This document shows positions 50,501 to 62,500 of a stretch of 64,000 nt of DNA, piece after piece. Below the pieces are notes generated by a model. The model saw only the letters and a program-made list of their open reading frames with translations. It was not told the origin of the DNA and did no database searches. This stretch comes from Streptomyces sp. NL15-2K (GTDB taxonomy: Bacteria > Actinomycetota > Actinomycetes > Streptomycetales > Streptomycetaceae): the NCBI RefSeq assembly GCF_030551255.1, contig NZ_CP130630.1:620001-684000 (forward strand). Reading direction: 5' to 3'. How positions within the stretch are numbered: the first letter of the stretch is position 1; each line of letters starts with the position of its first letter. A program made the position numbers and the translations under genes.

Positions 50501-53500
50501 CGACGCCGCGGCGGCCTTCGGTGATCCGGTCGTCAACCCCTTCGCGGCCGGGCTGCACGGGCTGGCCCGGGTCCTGCCCAAGGAGCGTCCGGAGATCAGG
50601 GCCGTATGCCTTGACTTCTCCCAGCGGGAGTCGGCCGAGGACGAGGCCGCTCACGAACGCCTGCTGGCCGCCGTGCTGGACGAGCCCTGCGACTCCACCG
50701 GCCGTACGGTGCTGTGGCGGCACGGGGTGCGCTACGTGCCCGCGCTCCAGCCGGTCTCTCTGCCGGAGCCGCAGCGGCCGCCGTACCGGGAACACGGCGT
50801 GTACGTGATCGTCGGCGGCACCGGCGGTATCGGCCGGGAGCTGACTGTGCATCTCGCCGAGCGGTACCGGGCCAGGGTGGTGTGGATCAGCCGCAGCGAG
50901 CTCGGCGAAGAGCAGCGTGCCTGCGCCGACCGGGCCCGGGAACTCGGCGGCGAGGTGCTCCACCTGCGCGCCGACTGCCGCGACACCGCGGACCTGCGGC
51001 GGGCGGCCGACGAGGCGAAGGCACGCTTCGGCTCGATCCACGGAGTCGTCCACGCGGCCATGACCTTCGACCCGGGGCCGCTGGCCGCGCTCGACGAGCG
51101 GGCGTTCGGCGCCGCGCTCGCGGTGAAGGCCGACGGCAGTGTGGCGACCGACCAGGCCTTCGGCGCCGAGCCGCTCGACTTCATGGCGTTCTTCTCCTCC
51201 GTGGGCGCCCTCGTCGGCACCGCGGGCAACGGCACGTACAGCTGCGCGGCCGCCCTCCAGGACGCCTACGCGCTGCACCTCGGTCACCGGCGGCCCTACC
51301 CGGTCCGGGTCATCGACTGGGGGTACTGGGGCCCGGTCGGCTCCGGTGCCCGGCCCGGCCTGCGGGAGATCTTCCAGGACCTCGGCATCGGCGAACTCTC
51401 CGTCACCGACGGGCTGTTGGCCGTCCACCGGGTGCTGGGCAACCGGCTGCCGCAAGTGCTGGCGATCAACGCCGGCGACGGCGCCCTGGCAGCCCTGGGC
51501 GCCGCCGTGGCGCCGCCCGCCGAGCTGGCCTCCGCCGACGGCACGCCGGCCCTGCGGACGGCCTCCTCCCTGCTGCTGCGTCCGCGCTCCAAAGACGCCC
51601 CGGGCGTCGGCAGCGTGATCTCCGGGTATCAGCGGCTCACCGAGGTCTGCCGCCCCGCGGTGCTCGGCGTGTTCCAGCGGATGGGCGCTCTGGTGAATCC
51701 GGGCGACAGCCACGACCGGCAGGAGCTGCCGGAGCGGCTGGGCATCCTGCCCAAGTACCGGCGGCTGTACGAGGCGTTGCTGAACATCCTGCGGGACGCC
51801 GGGTACGTGGCGTTCGACGGCGGGCGGGTGCGTCTGCTGCCCGCCGGTGATCCGTCGCGATCGTACGGGCCCGAAGCGCTGGAGCCGGAGTTCGACCGGA
51901 TCGCCGCGGACCACCCCGACCTGGCTTCCACGGTGACCCTGACCCGCCTCTTCCTCCAGTCCTACCCGCAGATCCTGCGCGGGGAGGTACGTGCCACCGA
52001 GATCATGTTCCCCGGCTCCTCGATGGCGTTGGTGGAGGACTTCTACAAGGCCAACCCGCTCACCGACTCCTTCAACGAGCTGGTCCGCGACGCGGCGGGC
52101 GCCTACCTGGAGCACCGGATCGGGCAGCTGGCCCCCGGGGAGCGGCTGCGCGTGGTCGAGTTCGGGGCCGGCACGGGGGCCACCACGGAGACGGTGCTGC
52201 CGGTGCTGGCGCGGTACGCCGACCGGGTCTCCTACTGGTTCACCGATATCTCACCGCTCTTCCTCGAGCACGCCGAGGCCCGCCTCCGCTCCGCGTACGG
52301 CACCCCGGACTTCCTCCACTTCCGCGTCCTGGACCTGGAACGAGGGCTTCAGGAGCAGGGCTTCTCCCCCGGCACGTACGACATGGTCCTCGCCACCAAC
52401 GTCGTACACGCCACCCGCGACCTGCGCGCCACCCTGGGCAAGGCGAAGAACCTGCTGCGGCCGAACGGCTGGCTCGTGCTCAACGAGCTCACCGAGGTGC
52501 GGGACTCCACCACGGTCGTGGGCGGGCTGCTGGACGGCTGGTGGCTCTTCGACGACGAGGAACTGCGCCTGCCGGACTCCCCGCTGGCCGCCCCGGCGAC
52601 CTGGCGGCGGCTGCTGCGGGAACAGGGTTTCGGCGACGTGGCGGTGACCGGAGGCAGCGACCCGGACGGCCGCCCGCGTGGCCAGCACGTGATCGTCTCG
52701 GAGAGCGACGGGCTGCGGCCCGTCACGCCGCGGCCCGGGACCGTGGACACCGCTCCGGCACAGGCCGGTCAGGCGGCCCCGGTGAGTCCGACGGGACCGG
52801 CACCCTCCGAGGAACTGCGGCACCGGCTCGGGACCATCGTGGCGCGGTGCCTGAAGCTCGACGAGGACGTGGACCCGGACCGGCCGCTCTCCTCCTACGG
52901 ATTCGACTCGCTCACGGGTATGAAGATCGTCTCGGGGATCACCGACGAGTTCGGCGTGACGGTGTCGCTCGGCGACTTCTACGATCACCCGACGCTGCGT
53001 GAGCTCGCGCAGCACTACGCGGACGTCGGCACCCTCGGCTCCCGGCCGCTGGACCCGGCGCCCGTACCCGCGCCCGCGCCCGTGTCTGCATCCACGTCCG
53101 TCGAGGCCACCTCCACCGCCCCCGTCCCCGGTGTCGCCCCGGTGGCCGTCCCCGACGAGCCGCCGACCGACCACCCGCTGTCGGAGGGTCAGCGCGCGCT
53201 GTGGGTCATCGAACGCATGAACCCGGGCACGTACGCCTACAACCTGCCGCTCGCCTTCCGGCTCGACCCGGGATTGGACGTCGGCGCGCTTCGGCGGGCT
53301 CTGCAGAGCATCGTGGACCGGCACGACAGCCTGCGCTCCACGATCCGCACCACCGACGACGGTCCGGTGCGCACCGTGGCCGCCTGGCAGGAGCTGCACT
53401 TCCAGCAGCGCTACCTGGCCGTCGCGGACGAGGCGGCGGTGCGCGACCGGATCAGGGAAGAGGCCCGGCGCCCCTTCGACCTGGAGCACGGCCCGCTGCT

Positions 53501-56500
53501 GAGGGTCACGTTGTTCACACTGGGCGACGGCGGTCAGGTGCTGCTTCTCGCCTTCCACCACATCGTCTTCGACGGGGTGTCCATCGCCGCTTTCCTGCGC
53601 GAGCTGACCGCCGGCTACCAGGACGCCAGGGCCGGGCGCCGGCTTGCCGCGGCGCCGGTCGCGGGCACCTTCGCCGACTTCACCGCCTGGCAGCGGGACA
53701 TGCTCGCCGGGCCCGAGGGCGAGCGGCTGCGCGACTACTGGCTGCGGCGCCTGGAGGGCGACATCGAGCCACCGGCACTGCCGTACGACCGGCCGCGCCC
53801 GGCGCTGCCCGGCCATCGCGGTGCCGCCGTCGAAGGCCGTATCGACGCCGAACTGGTCCGCGCCGCCAGGGAGTTCGCCGCCGAGCGGCGCACCTCGCTG
53901 TTCGCGGTGCTGCTGTCCGGGTACTTCACCCTGCTGCACCGCTACACCCAGCAGCGGGGCATCAGGATCGGGACACCGGCCGCCGGCCGCCCCTCCGCCC
54001 GGTTCGACGACACGCTCGGCTACTTCATGAACATGGTCGTCCTACAGGCCGACGTCGACCCGGACCAGGACTTCGCCGCCCTGTCCGGGCAGGTGCACCG
54101 CACCGTGCTCGAGGCGCTGGAGCACGCCCACTTCCCGTTGATCTCCCTCACCGAGGCGATGCGCCAGGCGGGCCGTACCGACACCGCGGACCTGTTCCGG
54201 GTGGCCTTCTACTTCCAGAACTGGGTGGAGCCGGGAGACCGGGACCCGGTGCGCGGGGTGTTCGACGGGGTGCACCAGGAGGGCGAGTTCGACCTGACCC
54301 TGGATGTCGTAGAAGGGGCGGCCGACTGCTCGTTCACCCTGAAATACGACCCCGACCTCTTCGACGAGGACACCGTGCGCCGGCTCGGCGACCACCTCCT
54401 CGAGCTGCTGCGGTCAGCGCTGACCGAACCGGCCCGGCCGGTCGGCGAGCTGGGCCTGCTCACCGGCCAGGAGCGGCAGCGACTGGAGGGGCTGTGGCAG
54501 CAGGCCCGCCGTGACCACCCGTACGACCGGACCCTGCCCGAGCTGGTCGAGGAGCAGGCCGCCCGCCGCCCCGAAGCGATCGCCGTCACCTACGGCGCCG
54601 AGTCGCTGAGTTACGGTGCGCTGATCGAGCGCGTGGACCGGCTCGCCGCGCACCTGCGGGAGCGCGGCGTGGAGCCCGGTCGTGCCGTCGGTGTCCTCGT
54701 GGACCGGTCGCAGCTGCCCGTCGCCCTGCTCGCGGTGCTGAAGGCGGGCGGCTGCTACGTGCCGCTGGACCCGACCTTCCCCGTGGACCGGCTCACCTAC
54801 ATGGCCGAGGACGCGGGGCTGCACCTCATCCTCACCACCGGCACGGCTCAGACCGCGCTCGGCGGCATCGCCGTCCCGAGGGTCAGGATGGACCGTCTGG
54901 ACCGGCTCGCCGAGGAAGCCGGGGCCGGTTCCCATGGCGCCGGGCCCGTCCGTCATGCGGGCCCGGAGGACACCGCGTACATCATCTACACCTCCGGTTC
55001 CACCGGCCGTCCGAAGGGCGTCGCGGTCCCCCACCGCGCCCTGGTCAACTTCCTGTCCTCGATGCGGGAAGAACCGGGCTTCGGGCCTGAGGACACGCTG
55101 CTTGCCCTGACCACCGTCTGCTTCGACATCGCGGCCCTGGAGCTGTATCTGCCGCTGGTGGCGGGCGGCCGGGTGGAGATCGCTCCCGCCGAGGTCGCCA
55201 AGGACGGGCTGAAGCTGCGCCGTCACCTTCAGGCGTGCGGTGCCACCGTCATGCAAGCCACGCCGAGTACGTGGAAGATGCTGCTCGCCGCCGGCTGGCA
55301 GGGCGATCAGGCGCTGACCGCGTTGTGCGGCGGAGAGGCCCTCGACCAGGACACCGCGGACGCCCTGGCAGCCCGCACCCGCGCGGCGTGGAACCTCTAC
55401 GGGCCGACCGAGACCACCATCTGGTCCGCCGTCAGCCGGCTGCGCGCCGGTGAGCGGGTGAGCCTCGGCCGCGCCGTTGCCAACACCCAGCTGCTGGTGC
55501 TCGACGAGCACGGCCGGCTGGTGCCGCCCGGCGTGCCGGGAGAGCTGCACATCGGAGGTGACGGCCTGGCGACCGGCTACGTGGGGCGGCCCGAGCTGAC
55601 CGCCGAGCGATTCGTGCCCAACCCGTTCGACACCTCCCTCTCGCCGCGTCTGTACCGCACGGGAGATCTCGTACGGTCGCTGCCCGACGGCTCGTTGGAG
55701 TACCTGGGGCGCGCCGACGCCCAGGTGAAGGTCCGCGGCTACCGCGTCGAACCCGGTGAGGTCGAGGCCGCGTTGCGCAGGCTGGCCGGAGTGGCCGAGG
55801 CCGTGGTGGTGCCCGCCGCCTCGGCCGGGAGCACCGGCGTGATGCTGCGCGGCTTCTACACCGTGGAGGGCGGGCCGTACGCCGGACCGGTCGATCCCGC
55901 TCCGCTGCGCGACTGGCTGCCGGAGTACATGGTCCCCGACGTCCTGGTGCCGCTGAAGGAGTTCCCGCAGACGCTGAACGGGAAGACCGACCGCAAGCGG
56001 CTCGGTTCGGCGCCGCTGGACGAGTTGCGGGCCGAGTTCGGCGACGCGCGGTCGGACGCGCGGCCGGACCGGGCCGCATCCCGCACCCAGACCGCGGCGG
56101 ACGCCGTGGCCGGGGAGGGCACCGAGGACACCCAGGACACCGCGGACCGGCTTGCGGACGAACTGGCCCGGCTGGTGGGCGAGGTCGCCGAGGTGGCGGC
56201 GGACCGGGTTCCGCGGCACCGGCCGCTCGGCGAACTGGGCCTGAACTCGGTCGGCTTCACCACCCTGAGCACCCGGATCGGCAAGGTCTTCGGCATCGAG
56301 GTCTACCCGACCGCCTTCTACCAGCACCCCACCGTGGCCGCCATGGCGGAGCACCTGCAGCACGCCCACCCGGCGCTGCGGGGCCGATACGGCGGGCGCC
56401 CTGCCCGAACCGAGCCCCGTCTGCCCGCCACGGCGGTGTCCGCGCCGGTCACGTCCGCCGAGAGCACACGAGCCGAGGCCGGGTCCGGCGCGGCCGAGCA

Positions 56501-59500
56501 CCCGCCCGCCGACCACGCAGTGGCCGTCATCGGCATGGCCGGCCGGCTCCCGCAGTCGCCCGACCTGGACGCCTTCTGGCGGCACCTGGCCGACGGGCAC
56601 GACCTGATCGAGGAGATCCCGGCCGACCGCTGGGACTGGCGGAACGTGGCCGGTGATCCGCGCGAGGGCGAGCACTCCCGTTCCCGCTGGGGAGGTTTCG
56701 TCCCGGACGTCGACCGCTTCGACGCCGCGTTCTTCGGCATCTCCCCGCGCGAGGCGGAGCTGATGGACCCGCAGCAACGGCTGGTCCTGGAAGTGGTCTG
56801 GACGGCGCTGGAGGACGCCGGTCTGCGGCCGTCCGAACTGGCCGGCCGCCGGGTCGGGGTCTTCCTCGGCGTCACCAACTCCGACTACCTCGAGGTGCAG
56901 CGCGCCGCGGGGCGCGGCACCGACGCCCACACCATCACCGGCGCCGCACTGTCCGTGATCCCCAACCGGGTGTCCTACCTCCTCGATCTGCGCGGGCCCA
57001 GCGTCGCCGTGGACACCGCCTGCTCCAGCTCCCTGACCGCGATCCACCAGGCGGTGTCGGCGCTCCGCGACGGCTCTTGCGACCTCGCGATCGCCGGAGG
57101 GGTGAGCCTCATCCTCGACCCGTCGCTGTACGTCGCCCTCAGCAAGAGCGAGATGCTCAGCGAGGACGGCCGGTGCAAGGCGTTCGACAGCCGTGCCAAC
57201 GGATACGTACGCGGCGAGGGCGTCGGCGCGGTGGTCCTGAAGGACCTCGCGGCGGCCGGGCGCGACGGCGACCCGGTGCACGCGGTGATCCGGGGCTCCG
57301 CCGTGAACCACGGCGGCCGTACCAACTCGCTGACCGCCCCCAGCCCCGACGCGCAGGCGGACGTCATCGCCCGGGCGCACCGCCTCGCGGGCACCGACCC
57401 GGTCACCGTCGGCTACGTCGAAGCGCACGGCACCGGCACGGCGCTGGGCGACCCGATCGAGGTCACCGGACTGCGGACCGCCTTCACCCGGCTGTACGAG
57501 GAGGCCGGCAGGCCGCTCCCGGACAGCCCGAGCTGCGGTCTCGGCTCGGTGAAGAGCAATGTGGGCCACCTGGAGGCCGCGGCGGGCATGGCCGGTCTGT
57601 TCAAGGTGGTGCTCGCCATGCGGCACCACACCATCCCGGCCAGCCTGCACGTCGTCGAGCAGAACCGCTATCTCGACCTGGACGGCGGCCCGTTCCGTAT
57701 CGTCACCGAGGCCGTCCCGTGGCAGCAGCGGCGTGACGACCGGGGCCGCACGCTGCCCCGGCGGGCCGGCCTCAGCTCCTTCGGGTTCGGCGGTGCCGGA
57801 GCGCATCTGGTGCTGGAGGAGGCGCCTGCCACGGACGTCGTACGGGCGGCCGCCGAGGGCGGACAGCGGCCCGAGCGGCCGGTGTTGCTCGTGCTGTCGG
57901 CGCGCAGCCGGGCGGCCCTGGCCGCCTACGCGGAGCGTCTGGCGGACCTGCTGCGGCGGCAGGATGACGAGGACGCCGGCCTTGTGGACGTCGCGTACAC
58001 CCTTCAGGTGGCCCGCGACCCGATGCCGGAGCGGCTGGCGGTCGTTGCCGACAACCGCGAGAAGGCTCTCGAGTTGCTGGACGCCTTCACCACCGGCGCC
58101 GCGGACGAGACCCCCGGTGTCTTCCACGGCCGGGGGGGCGCAGCCCGACGCACCGCACGGCCCCGCGGTGCGGCCTGGCAGCGGTACGTCGACGCGCTGC
58201 TGGCCGAGCACGACCTCGACACGTTGGCCGAGCTGTGGGTCGCCGGGGAGGAGATCGACTGGCGGCCGCTGCACCAGGATGCCGCCCGGCCGCCGCGCCG
58301 GGTGCGGGTGCCCACCTATCCGTTCGAGCGCACCCGGCACTGGGTGACCGGCGACGCCTCGCCCGGCGCGCACCCGCTGCTGGACACGGGCGTGCCCGCC
58401 GCCGGAACCGAGGAGTTCGCCAAGCGGCTCACCGGGGAGGAGTTCTACCTGCGCGACCATGTGGCGGGCGGGACGCCGATCCTGCCCGGTGTGGTCCTGC
58501 TGGAGATGGCACGTGCGGCAGGCGAGTTGTCGCGGAGCGACGGCCTGCCGGTGAACCGGGTCGAGGAGGTGTCCTGGGCGGCCCCCGTCCAGGTCGGCGC
58601 GGAGTCCCCCGTCGGCTTGCGGATCCGCCTCAGCCGGGACGCGAAGCGGCCGGAACGCACCGGCTTCGAGGTCCTGGCCGACGGTGGCGTACGGCCGCAC
58701 GCCAGCGGCGTGTTGGTCGCACGTACGGCAGCGGACAGGCAGCCGGAGCTGGACATCGCCGCCATCCACGCGCGCTGCCCACGGCAGTGCACGGGCGAGG
58801 AGTACTACCGCCGCGTCGAGGAGACCGGCTTCCACTACGGGCCGTCCTTCCAGGTCGTGGAGTGGTTGGCGTCGGGTACCGGGGAGGCGCTGGCCCGGCT
58901 GGTGATGCCGTCGCAGCTGCGCGAGGAGGCCGGTGCGTACCGCTTCCACCCCGCACTGATGGACGCCGCGCTGCAGACGGCCGGCAGCGTCCCCGACGGC
59001 GAGGGCGACCACGACCGGCCCACCCACCTGCCGTACTCGGTGGGCGCGGTGGAACTGACGGCCGACCGCCTGCCCAACGCCTGCCACGCCTACGCGCGGC
59101 GGACGGACGACGGCTCCTCGGCCGGTCTGAAGGTCTTCGACATCCTGCTGGCGGACGAGGACGGCACGGTGCTGGCCCGCATCGAGCGGTTCACGCTTCG
59201 CGCGCTGCCCTCCTCCGACGGCGGTGCCGAGCCGCTGCTCTGCTTCGAACCGTACTGGCGGGACAGCACGGTCCCGGCGGCGGACGGCACGGCGCTGCCC
59301 ACCACCCTGGTGCTCCTCGACGGCACGGGCGACGGCACCGGCCGGGCACTCGGCGACGCGCTGGCCGACCGCACCGGCGCCCGGATCGTCCCCGTGGACC
59401 TTGCCGCCGGGCTCGACCCGGAGCGGCTCCTGACCGACCTGGCGGGGCATGGTGACGGCTCGATCGGCATCGTCCACCTGGCCACCCGGGGCGGGGACAT

Positions 59501-62500
59501 CCGGCAGGCGCTCGACAGCGGTTTCCACGCCGCGCTCGGCTTCTGCCGTGCCTGGATAGGCCGGCGCCTCGGCCGGGCCCACTACGTCTACCTCCACCCG
59601 GACGGAGCTGACGTCGAGCCCGCGCACGCGGCGCTGAGCGGCCTGGCCCGCACGGTACGCGCCGAGTACCCGGGCCTGCACATGACCTCCGTCGCCTACG
59701 CGACCCAGGCCGACCTGCCCGCGCTCGTGTCGGCCGAACTGGCCTGCGCCGAGGCTCCGGTGGAGGTCCGGACGGACGGGCGTCGGCGGCTGGCCGGCGC
59801 CTGGCGGACGGCCACTCTGCCGGAAGCGGCGGTGCCCTCGCCGTTCGCGGCGCCCGGCGCGCACCTGGTGACCGGCGGCACGGGCGGCATCGGGCTGCAC
59901 CTCGCCGAGCGGCTCGCGGCGCGCGGCGCCGGGACAGGGGCCGGCATCGTGCTCGCCTCCAGGTCGGAGCCGTCGCCCGAGGCCCGGGCCCGGATCGCCC
60001 GACTGGAGGAGGGCGGCGCTCGCATCATGCACGTACGCGCCGACGTGACCCGGCGGGAGGACGTGGCGGCCCTGGTCCGCGCCGCACGTGAGCGGTTCGG
60101 TCGGATCGCGGGCGTGCTGCACGCGGCCGGGGAGTTGCGGGACGGTTTCGTCCTGAGGAAGACCCGCGCGGAGGCCGAGGCCGTGCTCGCCCCCAAGGTG
60201 CTGGGCGCGCTGTGGCTGGACGAGGAGACCCGCGACGAGCCACTGGAGTACTTCGTGGCCTTCTCCTCGACGGCGGCGGCCCTGAGCAGCGTCGGGCAGT
60301 CCGACTACGCCTTCGCCAACGGTTTCCTGGACCACTTCGCGCAGCGCCGCGAACAGCACTGCCTGGAGGGGACCCGGTCCGGGCGCAGCCTCGCCGTGAA
60401 CTGGCCGCTGTGGCGGGACGGCGGGATGGCCATGGACACCGCCGCCCAACAGGCCATGCGGCGCGAGCTCGGTTTCAGCCCGCTTCCCGCGGACGTCGCA
60501 CTTGACGGGCTGGAGCGGGCGCTGGCCGGCCGGGCGCCCCGGCTGCTGCTCGCCACGGGCGACGCCGTCGTGATCGAGCGGGCCCTGGGCGCCGAGCACA
60601 CCACGCCGCGCGGTGAGACGGGCGTGCCCGTCCGGCCCGCGAACGGGGGGCCCGGCCTGCGGGCCGGAACGGAGCGGTTCCTGCGCGAACTCCTCGCCGA
60701 GGAGCTGAAGATGCCGGTCGAGGACATCGACCCCGACGAGCAGTTCGACCGTTACGGCATCGACTCGTTGCTGGTGCTGAGCCTGACCCGGAGGCTGGAG
60801 GGGCACTTCGGAGCGCTGTCGAAGACGCTGTTCTTCGAGTACTTCACGGTGGCCGAACTCGCCGGCTACTTCCTGGCCGAACACGCCGGGCGGCTGCCGG
60901 AGGTGCTGGGCGGTGCGGAGCAGGCCCACCCGGCCGAGGAGGCCCACCCGGCCGAGGAGGCCCCGCCGGCCGAGGAGGCGCCGCGGCCCGCCAGGACCGT
61001 AACCGCCGCTGTCTCCGGCTCCGGCGTATCCGGCTCCGCCGTTACCGTCGCCGTGCCCGACGCACCGGCCCCGGCACCGACCGGCCCGGGCGACGACATC
61101 GTGATCATCGGCGTGAGCGGCCGCTACCCGCAGGCCGACGATCTGCGGGAGTTCTGGCGCAACCTGCGCGAGGGCCGGGACTGCGTCGAGGAGATCCCCG
61201 ACGACCGCTGGGATCACTCGCGTTACTTCGACCCGGACAAGGACGCCCCCGGCAAGTCGTACTCCAAGTGGGGCGGCTTCCTGCGGAACGTGGACCGGTT
61301 CGACCCGATGTTCTTCCGCATGTCGCAGCTGGAGGCCGAGCACATCGACCCGCAGGAGCGGATCTTCCTGGAGACGGTCTGGCACCTGATGGAGGACGCC
61401 GGTGTCACCCGTGAGGGCATGGCCGGCAGCCGTACCGGCGTGTTCGTCGGCATGATGTACGGCCACTACCAGCTCTACGGCGTCGAGGAGACGCTGCGCG
61501 GTGAGGGCGTCGCGACCTCCTCCTCGTACGCGTCCGTCGCCAACCGGGTGTCGTACTTCTTCGACTTCGACGGGCCGAGCGTCGGCCTGGACACCATGTG
61601 TTCGTCCTCGCTGGTGGCCATCCACCTGGCCTGCCAGGCCATCCGGAGCGGGGACTGCGACGCGGCCGTGGCCGGCGGGGTGAACATCTCCAGCCATCCG
61701 CTGAAGTATCTGCAGCTCAGCAGGGGCGGGTTCCTGTCCACCGACGGGCGCTGCCGCAGCTTCGGCGAGGACGGGGACGGCTATGTGCCCGCCGAGGGCT
61801 CCGGCGCGGTGCTGCTGAAGCGCCGCTCGGCCGCGGAGGCGGACGGTGACCGCATCCTCGCCGTGATCAAGGGATCCGCCGTCAACCACGGCGGCGCGGG
61901 CAAGGGCTTCAGCGTGCCGAACGCCCGGGCCCAGGGCACCCTGGTCGCCGACGCGCTGGCCCGCGCGGACTGGACACCGGGCGACCTGGACTACATCGAG
62001 GCGCACGGCACCGGCACCGCGCTCGGTGACCCGGTGGAGGTCAGCGGCCTGCTGCGGGCCTTCCGCGGCCACGACGTGGGCGGGCGGAAGATCCCGATCG
62101 GGTCGGTGAAGTCGAACATCGGGCACGCCGAGTCGGCGGCCGGCATGGCGGCCGTCACCAAGGTGCTCCTGCAGTTCCGGCACGGCGTGCTGGTCCCGTC
62201 GCTGCACGCCGAGCGGCTCAACCCGAACATCGACTTCGAGGCGGCGCCGCTGCGTGTACAGCGGGAGCTCGCCGAGTGGTCCCCGCGCACCGACGAGGCG
62301 GGCCGGCCGCTGCCGCGGACCGCGGCCGTGAGCGCGTTCGGCGCGGGCGGCTCCAACGCCCATGTACTGCTGGAGGAGTACGTGCCGTCCCGTTCACATC
62401 CGACCCCCGAGGCCCGCGCGCCGTTCGTCTTCGCCCTCTCGGCCAGGGACCGCTCACGGCTCGACGCCTACGCCGAGCGCATGGCGGACTTCCTGCGGAC

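Noticed and set aside
53163..56360. Considered assigning the product to streptogramin A (virginiamycin M) biosynthesis
   Set aside because: Streptogramin A synthesis needs a further alkene-forming module between the methylating module and the glycine module. Here the glycine module follows the methylating module directly.
54414..62363. Very long minus-strand open frame (2,649 codons)
   Set aside because: It is the antisense shadow of the PKS/NRPS gene. Its translation is low-complexity, rich in Gly, Arg, Val and Pro, with no domain, while the plus strand has a full set of catalytic motifs.
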